This document shows positions 58,130 to 64,000 of a stretch of DNA of 64,000 bases, piece after piece (position 1 is the stretch's first letter; every line of letters starts with the position of its first letter). The position numbers were made by a program, and so were the translations under genes. The notes beneath the pieces are model-generated. The model ran no database searches, was not told where the DNA came from, and saw only the letters and a list, made by a program, of their open reading frames with translations. Origin of the DNA: Nageia nagi (lineage: Eukaryota; Pinophyta); contig JBITNC010000001.1 of assembly GCA_050084985.1 (NCBI GenBank), positions 173,910,001 through 173,974,000 on the forward strand, given 5' to 3'.

Positions 58130-60464
58130 CCTGTAAGATGGGTGGAGAAGTAGTTAGAATTGAGCTTAGTGATCATGTAAAAGTTTAGGCAAACACAAAG
58201 ATATGGAATATGCTAGTGAAGGGTGGTTTAGAATATTTTATCCTAGCATGCAAGGGGTTCAATAGATAATTATCACTAGTTGTTATCCAATTATGGAATG
58301 AAGGTAGTTGCAACTTTAATAATATAGAATTCAACATATCTACTAAGATAGTTGTAGAAGTTATTTGAATGCCAAATGAGGGTTTGAAATTAAGAAAAGA
58401 GGCTAAAGAAATAAAATTGGAGGCTAGAGACAAGTTTGTGAAGAGTTTTAAAAGGTACTTCAAATTAACAAAGTTGCAATTAGGAGTAAGCCAAGAATGC
58501 CTTCCAAATCTATGGAAAAGACTAACGAAGGCCTTGATAGGGTATGTTACACTTGAGGGTAGATTCAGGGTTGCTTATGCATATCATTTCAACTTGTTTA
58601 ACCATTTTAAGTTTCCAATAATAGACAAATAGAATTCTCCTTTCTTCAATTGCAATTCCATTGAGTATTCTATTGAAAGATGTAGGAGGAATATAGTAGC
58701 TTTTCCTCTCCATGAATATGTCATTTACCTTGTTTATCTCAAGGCTTTAGATAAATAAATTCCTAGGTTTAGGGTTAGGGTGGGGTTAATTATTTGATAA
58801 ATTAAGGGGTAATAATCCTTTAGCCATTGAAGATGGAAAATTCCCTATCCAATTTTATGTTGAAACTAGTAAACAATCTTCATATTAGGGTAGTAGTGAT
58901 GGGGATGAAGATAACCTTAATTTATCTAAGTATTTCAGGGTCAAGAGTTCTCATAAAAGAGTTAGGGAGGTTGAGGAAAGTAGTAACTATAGAAAAAGTG
59001 ACTTACCTCCATCAAAGAAAGTTTGAAAACCACAACCTACTAATGCTAAAGGATCATCTGTCTTAGCTTAGATTATTCCTACAACTAGAAATTAATAAGT
59101 TACAAAGAATAAGATTGCTCAGGTACAAAGTGCAAACCTAAACCCTAAAGAGGTTGATGTTGCTTCAACCTTAATATCTATTAGGAGTGATGAGGATCTA
59201 AAAAATAACAAACCTAAAACTTTTATAAATAGTCCAAGGAAGTTGGTAGATAAACCTTCTAGTATTATGGATCAAACCAAAATAAGGAGTGCTAGATGTT
59301 AAAGTGTAGCATCTAAAAAGAATTCTGAGGAAGATAAGGAAGGGGTTGTTAAGAAAAACAAGTAGAAGGAGCATCAGGTTCCTAATCAAGTGAATATAAA
59401 TCTCTAGGAGAATCTAGTAATTTTCATAGACTTAAAGGAGATCAAGCCACCTAATAATTTTCAAATAAGAAAGTTTTGTAAAAGAAAATAGAGTAGCTAT
59501 GGACTGCAGTCAATGAAGATCATCTCAGAGGGTAAGAGCCAAGATATAGATGATGTCCAACCAAAGTTAAGGCCTACATAGGATACCCAGGAGTTAGCAA
59601 GTCCCAAAGAGAAAGGGGGATTAGGCAAGTTACAAGTGTATCTCAAAATCCCAAAGTAGCATAGAAAATGGCACAAATTTAGTTAGGTGAAGAGACTATA
59701 ATTAGGAAACTAAAAAATACTATGAATAAGGGCCTAAAAATTAAAAAGGTCCTTGAGTGTGAAGGCTAGGGTGCATCAAAGAAGTAGTTGAAGACTAGGT
59801 CTACACAAGATAAGCTAGCTTTAGTGAGGTATAAGGAAATAGGGGAAGGTGATGAGATGGAAGTTTAGAGAGGAAGAATAGTGAAACAAAGTGTAGTTGA
59901 AAGTGAAGTGAAGCAAAATAGTATGAATGAGAAGACTTTGGATAAAGTGCTAATAATGCCAATTAAAAAAGGCTCTAAAATTAAATCAACAGTATTTAAA
60001 CCTGCTTAGGATAAGTTGATTCATAACAAAATGTTAGCTGAAGCAATGCTACTTGCAGGAGAATTTAGCCAAACTTTTGAAGCAATTGGAGATAATATGA
60101 CCTTTGAGAAAAGGATTTCTCAGGCTTAGTATGTCTCTTTTTATAAGTTTAATTATGAGAATCAATCCTTATATTAGCTAAAGAAATCTATATATGCTTT
60201 TAAGGATTTTTTTTGTAGATCAAATCTATTTGAAGCTATTATAGTTCTTGGTTATTATGTGCCAACAAATTATATGTTTTTGGTTCTCTATACTATTGTA
60301 GTTTGCTACTAGTATGATTTTAGATGAGATTTGCTATAGTGTGCTTTATGTTATATGCCAATATATTATTTTCTCACTTTGGTTGAACTATGTGAAGTTT
60401 AGGAGTACTTCTCAAAACTCCCCTTTTTTTATTAATACAAAATTTACCCTTATTAATCAAAAAT
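58130..60464 (+). pseudogene. Unknown dispersed ORF family, copy 2
   Basis: The better copy of the family also at 15420. Plus-strand reading: ACKGFNR, LSLVVIQLWNEGSCNFNN, FNISTKIVVEVI, then the open frame 58369-58632 (EARDKFVKSFKRYFKLTKLQ, LWKRLTKALIGYVTLEGRFR, VAYAYHFNLFNHFKFPI) and SIEYSIERCRRNIV, HEYVIYLVYLKALD. From 58770 to about 60140 follows a long Lys/Glu/Ser-rich, probably disordered tail with many TAG stops, then AQYVSFYKFNYENQSLY. The 3' end (T-run, TTAATACAAAATTTACC, TTA, A-run, 60424-60464) resembles that of copy 1. Function unknown; the globular N-terminus plus charged tail could be a nucleic-acid-binding protein of a retroposon. Confidence 0.55.
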
Positions 60465-60739
60465 ATGCATCATTAGAATCAACTAGATAAAAAAGTATAC
60501 ATATTTACCTTTTCTGATCCAAATGGGAACTTTTGAATCTTTTAGATTTTTTTTTCTTAAGGAAAATTGATGAACCAATTGAGACTTAGAATTGTTAGAT
60601 CAATCTAAACAAGATTATAAATCACCCCAAAATACATATGATGACACATGATAACTTAGAAACAAGACCTATAATTTTTTAGAATAATCATTTATGACCT
60701 CTTGATATTCAAATTAGCCAATTTTGATTTAAAGTGAAT
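60465..60739. other. No gene recognised
   Basis: Short AT-rich spacer before the gypsy fragment. Confidence 0.35.
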
Positions 60740-61770
60740 GAAAAATTCTGCTATGCATGGAACCTCTTAAGGTGTATGATATCGATAAGATTCTTTTATC
60801 TTTACCCTCAATGGTAGCCAACTTATATACTCTTAATCCCTATTTTGTAACAAAAGTATTAGGACCAATCCAATTTCATTCAAAATTACCTTTCTTTCCA
60901 TTTTTTTTACCTTCATTTTTTTATTGATTCTATTTTAGGATTATATCTTCCACTTCAAATTATTTTGATTTAATCTTCTTCATATATGATTATTGATTGG
61001 ATTATTATATACTCTCAAATGTTCCAAAGCATTAACTCCCTATTCATCCAAAGCTACTAATTTTGCAATATTTATTACCTTTACTCTTCTTATAGAATTA
61101 TTCATTTTAAAGAAACTCTCAATGAAGGAATTTCTAACTCCAAATGTAAAATAACCTCATTATCACAAATAATAGAAAAGGGTGTCACAATATGTTCCTA
61201 GAGAGCATATCTAAATTGAATTTTCCCATTTTTCATGTGCTTTTAAATTATTTTAATGAAAATACTCAAAATTATCCAACATGTGTAGGGGAGTTGAAGT
61301 GAGGGGTAGCTAAAATCTCTCAAGTGGATAATGAGAGGCCCTAGGTTTAAATCACCCCCCTCACAAGTAGACAGATATATAAAATATGGTGGGTGTCCAT
61401 TACCCTGCATAAACTTGTAACCTCATCAAAAAAAAACTCATAATTATTTTATTAATAGCTCCAACTTAACCATTTTCTTAGGGATAATATGGAGTATTAA
61501 ACTTTCATTTAATATGAAATTCATTAGAAAATGCTTTTACTTCATTTCCTACAAAGTTTGTCCCATTATCCATAAATATATGAGATGAGATATCAAAATT
61601 TATAATGATGTTATCCATAAGAAAATCAATAATTTTGTTACCTTTTTGAAAAATTCAATGGAATAGCCTCAATGCATTTCATGAAGTATTATCTAGTTAT
61701 AATAATAAGTTTATTTCCTTCTCTAGAGTGAGGATTAATTAGCACTATCAAATCAATTTCTTCTTGAAAT
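60740..61770 (-). pseudogene. Gypsy integrase fragment related to element B, interrupted by a SINE
   Basis: Minus strand. Near 61750-61500: LINPHSREGNKLIIIT, YFMKCIEAIPLN and DNGTNFVGNEVK, close to the integrase of element B (INPHSREGHKLIIIAT). Near 60860: GNFE.NWIGP, the post-integrase motif KFEPNW of element B. So this is another copy of the same family, cut at both ends. The SINE at 61276-61435 sits between the two parts. Confidence 0.7.
61264..61447 (+). mobile_element. tRNA-derived SINE with target duplications
   Basis: The body 61276-61435 (160 bp) starts CCAACATGTGTAGGGG, has an A-box-like TAGCTAAAATCT (61307-61318) and a B-box-like GGTTTAAATCA (61344-61354), and ends with an A-run after CCTCATC. 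It is flanked by ACTCAAAATTAT (61264-61275) and ACTCATAATTAT (61436-61447), 12 bp with one mismatch. The promoter boxes and A-tail are those of Pol III SINEs. Confidence 0.65.
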
Positions 61771-61859
61771 AAACACTATCATCATATTGGCACCTTATAA
61801 ATATTTGGTTTCCTATAAATTGATCAAAATTTAATTACCATTATCTTAGAGCCTCTTTA

Positions 61860-64000
61860 AGGCTATACAAGCTCTTATTCAATCTACACACACAATCCTC
61901 CTCACCATTAACCTCAAAACCTTTTGGTTGATGCATTTAAATATCCTCCTCCAAATACCCATGAAGGAAAGTAGTCCTAACATCTCATTGTTCAAGAAAT
62001 AAATTTCTACAAGTAATAAACTCAAATTAGTTCTTATATTGGTGATTTTAACAACTAGTGAAAATATATCATCAAACTCTATGCATTTTATTTTAGAAAA
62101 CCCCTTGATTATAAGCCTTACTTTGTATCTCTTTTGTCCTCTCATCTCATCCTTTAACTTGTACACCCACTTATTAGTTAAATCCCTTTTACCATTTGCT
62201 AGCTCAACCAAATCCCAACTTTGGATGTGAATAAGAGACTCCATCTCTTCATCCATAGCAAGCTCCCACTCATTTCGTGTACTCATCTACATAGCCTCAT
62301 CATAATATTTTGGTTCACTAGAATTAGTGTATAAGATATAATAAAGAGCAGGGGGAATATATTAGGTGGTTTACTTTTTCTTATGGACCTTCTAACAATA
62401 GGTGGTGGAGTTTGGGCCTATTGTTGTTGATGTCCTTCTTAGTCCTTGGGTTTACATGGATCATCAAGTATCATATACTTGCCTCTTTTTTCTTAACCTA
62501 CAATTTATCATTATATCCAAGCACTTTTTATTGAATATAATATTCCTACTTCTAATGGGTTTTTTATTATTATTATCCCATAGTCTATATAAACCATCAT
62601 GCCATATCCAAAAAAAAAGCACTTTTGAGCTTTGGCGTATAATTGCTTTCTATCCTCCTTATTGATATGCTCAAAACCTTCACTACCAAATACCTTAAGG
62701 AAGGAATAGTTTACCTTTTTACCTGTCCATAACTCTTATAGAATCCATCCATCCAAAGAACTAGTAGTCCCCTTGTTAATCAAGTACACTACAATATCAA
62801 CAACATTAGGCCACATAAATAAAGGTAATCCTACATGCAACCTCATGTACCTTTCATGTTTTAAGATTATTTTATTAATCCTTTATGAAATCCTATTCTC
62901 TTGAGGTATCATTGGAACTACCTTTATCCTTCTTATTATGTTTTGTGAATAATAGCCATCAAAATGCTTGCTACAATATTCTCAACCATTATCTAACTTG
63001 AGATATTTCAACCTTTTTCATGTTTCATTCTCAACCAATGGTTTCCAATTCTTGAAAGTATTAAACATGTTATATTTATTCTTGATACAATAAATACATA
63101 TTTTCCTTCTTTCATCATTAATGAATGTAACATAATAAGATAAGCCATTAAAATATTTTACTTGTGTAGGTCCCCACACATTCGAGTAAACTAACTCCAA
63201 CTTCTCCTTCTTCTTTTCTTTTTCAACCTTGAGGAATCTCACCCTCTTATGCTTTCCAAAAATACAATTCTCACAAAACCCTAAGTTAACAACTTTTAGT
63301 TTAGGCAACAACTTCCTTGAATGTAGAATTTTCATACTTTTCTCACTTAGATGCCCAAGTATTTGGTGCCATAATTTGGCATCTTCGCCTATGGAAACTA
63401 AGTTCAATGAGTAGTTAGATGTGTCGATGATTAAATATAAACTACCCACTATACTACATCTAGCTACCACCATTAATCCTCTTATAACTTTCCATGAATA
63501 GTTTTTGAATGCAACAATATAGTGCTCCTTATCAAGTTTGCTTACTGATATGAGGTTCCTCTTTAATTCCAGAATATGTATAGCTTCTTATAACATCCAT
63601 GGGCTTCCATTTGGAAATTTTATCTTAATTGTACCAATAACCATAATATTACATGGTTGATCATTACCCAAAAGCACATGTCCATAGTTAATTGGAAAAT
63701 AATCTATGAAATATTCCTTGTAAGAGGTTGCATGGAAGGAAGCATCAAAGTCAATCACACAATAATAACTATTTATATCAAGTAACAAAATGAGAGCATA
63801 TTGTATAATTTCACTAGTAATATTAGCTTCTTCATTATTACCTTTATTTTCAATACCTTCCTCACCATCATCTTTCCTTGACCAACAATACTTCTTGATA
63901 TGGCCTTTCTTCCATAAAACCAACACTCCAAATTTTCTTTGCTTCTAGATTTGTATCTTCCTTTAGATTTTCCTCTTTGTTGACTCTTTCATATTTTCCT
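61860..64000 (-). pseudogene. Ty1/copia polyprotein, truncated (gag end, protease, integrase, RT start)
   Basis: Minus strand; the 5' part is beyond the right edge. From right to left: a zinc knuckle end (WKKGHIKKYCWS, 63926-63880) and protease-like VIDFDASFHAT (expected D-S-G-A-S, so broken) in 63926-63588; GAG-pre-integrase and integrase start in 63473-63018 with LWHQILGHLSEKSMKILHSR, the C..C of FCENCIFGKHKR and LVYSNVWGPTQV; degenerate integrase 63017-62290; RT start 62286-61879 with EWELAMDEEMESL, NKWVYKLKDEMRGQ, RLIIKGFSKI and FDDIFSLVVKITNIRT. The RT stops before its catalytic box at about 61860, where gypsy sequence begins. Confidence 0.8.

Overview
This 64 kb window is AT-rich plant nuclear DNA made almost entirely of decayed, nested transposable elements. 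The plant marks are Ty3/gypsy elements of Tat type with CX2HX4HX4C-like Gag zinc fingers, plant-mobile-domain (PMD) genes, a DUF3444 gene fragment, an L1-type LINE whose ORF1 resembles DUF4283 plus zinc knuckles, and a TNP2-type CACTA transposase. I found no intact host gene, rRNA, CRISPR array or bacterial feature. The dense nesting and old copies suggest a large seed-plant genome; a gymnosperm is possible, but that is only an inference.

Left third: the window opens inside a plus-strand LTR element (1-3759) that carries a PMD gene remnant in antisense and ends in a 737 bp LTR. It is inserted in the 3' LTR of a minus-strand Tat-type element (3760-12220) with recognisable gag, protease, RT, two RNase H regions and integrase. 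That element abuts a degenerate TTAGGG-like array (12221-13460). Next come a DUF3444 (DnaJ-type) pseudogene (minus), an unknown ORF family copy (plus), a SET-like fragment and a CACTA TNP2 transposase pseudogene (plus, to about 22.2 kb).

Middle third: a 7.7 kb minus-strand element (22979-30683) has perfect TATAT target duplications, a gag gene and no pol that I can recognise. An older relative (31390-43512) is split by the youngest element in the window (33266-40958), which has perfect TAAAT duplications and 877/856 bp LTRs. This young element is the highlight: minus-strand gag, no pol, and between gag and the 3' LTR a plus-strand PMD gene with its own TATA box, first-ATG start, two phase-consistent GT-AG introns and poly(A) signal. 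Six in-frame stops break it, and every one can be explained by CAG/CAA to TAG/TAA. A copia element reduced to two LTRs and about 0.5 kb of interior follows (43880-47314).

Right third: a degenerate minisatellite, an unknown ORF remnant (48.3-50.2 kb), a tRNA-like fragment, an L1-type LINE pseudogene (52.85-57.7 kb), a second copy of the unknown ORF family of 15.4 kb (58.1-60.46 kb), a gypsy integrase fragment split by a tRNA-type SINE with 12 bp target duplications, and a copia polyprotein remnant running off the right edge.

The elements do not form a pathway. What unites the window is the decay pattern (C to T, mostly TAG stops in place of CAG) and the recurrence of PMD genes in antisense inside LTR elements.
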